Source of the DNA: Deltaproteobacteria bacterium
Lineage (GTDB): Bacteria > Desulfobacterota > Binatia > UBA9968
Reading direction: 5' to 3'
Assembly: GCA_020027655.1 (NCBI GenBank)
Contig: JAHKKJ010000305.1
Location: forward strand, 1-5,341
Length of the DNA: 5,341 nt
Positions 5,341-5,341 of the stretch are shown here, in pieces. Numbering within the stretch: the first letter of the stretch is position 1; every line of letters starts with the position of its first letter. The notes under the pieces are model-generated. The model ran no database searches and was not told where the DNA came from. It was given only the letters and a program-made list of their open reading frames with translations. Made by a program: the position numbers and the translations under genes.

Positions 5341-5341
5341 C

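Overview
This window looks like a moderately GC-rich chromosomal segment from an uncultured environmental bacterium. A luciferase-like monooxygenase, a NitT/TauT-type (NMT1) solute-binding protein, a two-domain VOC protein, a TPR lipoprotein and dispersed intergenic repeats ('CGCAAAGAA' 9-mers and a 'CTGGAGTATTGG'-type inverted repeat) together resemble genomes of soil or subsurface Desulfobacterota/Binatota-, Tectomicrobia- or Rokubacteria-like lineages. That placement is an impression from gene content, not a phylogenetic result.

Layout. Positions 1-201 (+) hold the C-terminus of a luciferase-like flavin monooxygenase. Positions 279-883 (-) hold a small TPR lipoprotein whose frame breaks at a run of seven A; the -1 frame continues for a plausible 33 residues. 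Positions 961-1926 (-) hold an exported NMT1-family substrate-binding protein. Positions 1927-2172 form a divergent intergenic region with a large imperfect inverted repeat and a possible sigma70 promoter. Positions 2173-2985 (+) hold a two-domain VOC (glyoxalase/extradiol dioxygenase fold) protein. Positions 2986-3100 are a short convergent spacer with small inverted repeats.

The most notable part is the minus-strand pair at 3101-5341, homologous to component B of the glycine/sarcosine/betaine reductases: a GrdE-like subunit (4429 to the window edge) followed 32 nt later by a GrdB-like subunit (3101-4396). The GrdB-like gene has an in-frame TGA at 3344-3346, at the position where this family carries selenocysteine. 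A 7-bp hairpin with a GGC loop begins 11 nt after the TGA and fits the bacterial SECIS consensus. Read through, the gene gives a 431-residue protein with a normal family C-terminus, so automated calling would split or truncate a real selenoprotein here.

Two features set this pair apart from the Stickland enzymes as I remember them. The GrdE-like subunit appears to lack the internal cysteine that is cleaved to form the pyruvoyl cofactor. The Sec motif reads U-G-S-S-T-R-C instead of U-G-T-C-T-R-C. No component A, C, thioredoxin or selenocysteine-machinery gene is visible. The pair may therefore be a non-Stickland, Sec-dependent reductase of unknown substrate. The genes to its left (SBP, VOC, monooxygenase) have a catabolic flavour, but they are separate transcription units and no direct link is shown.
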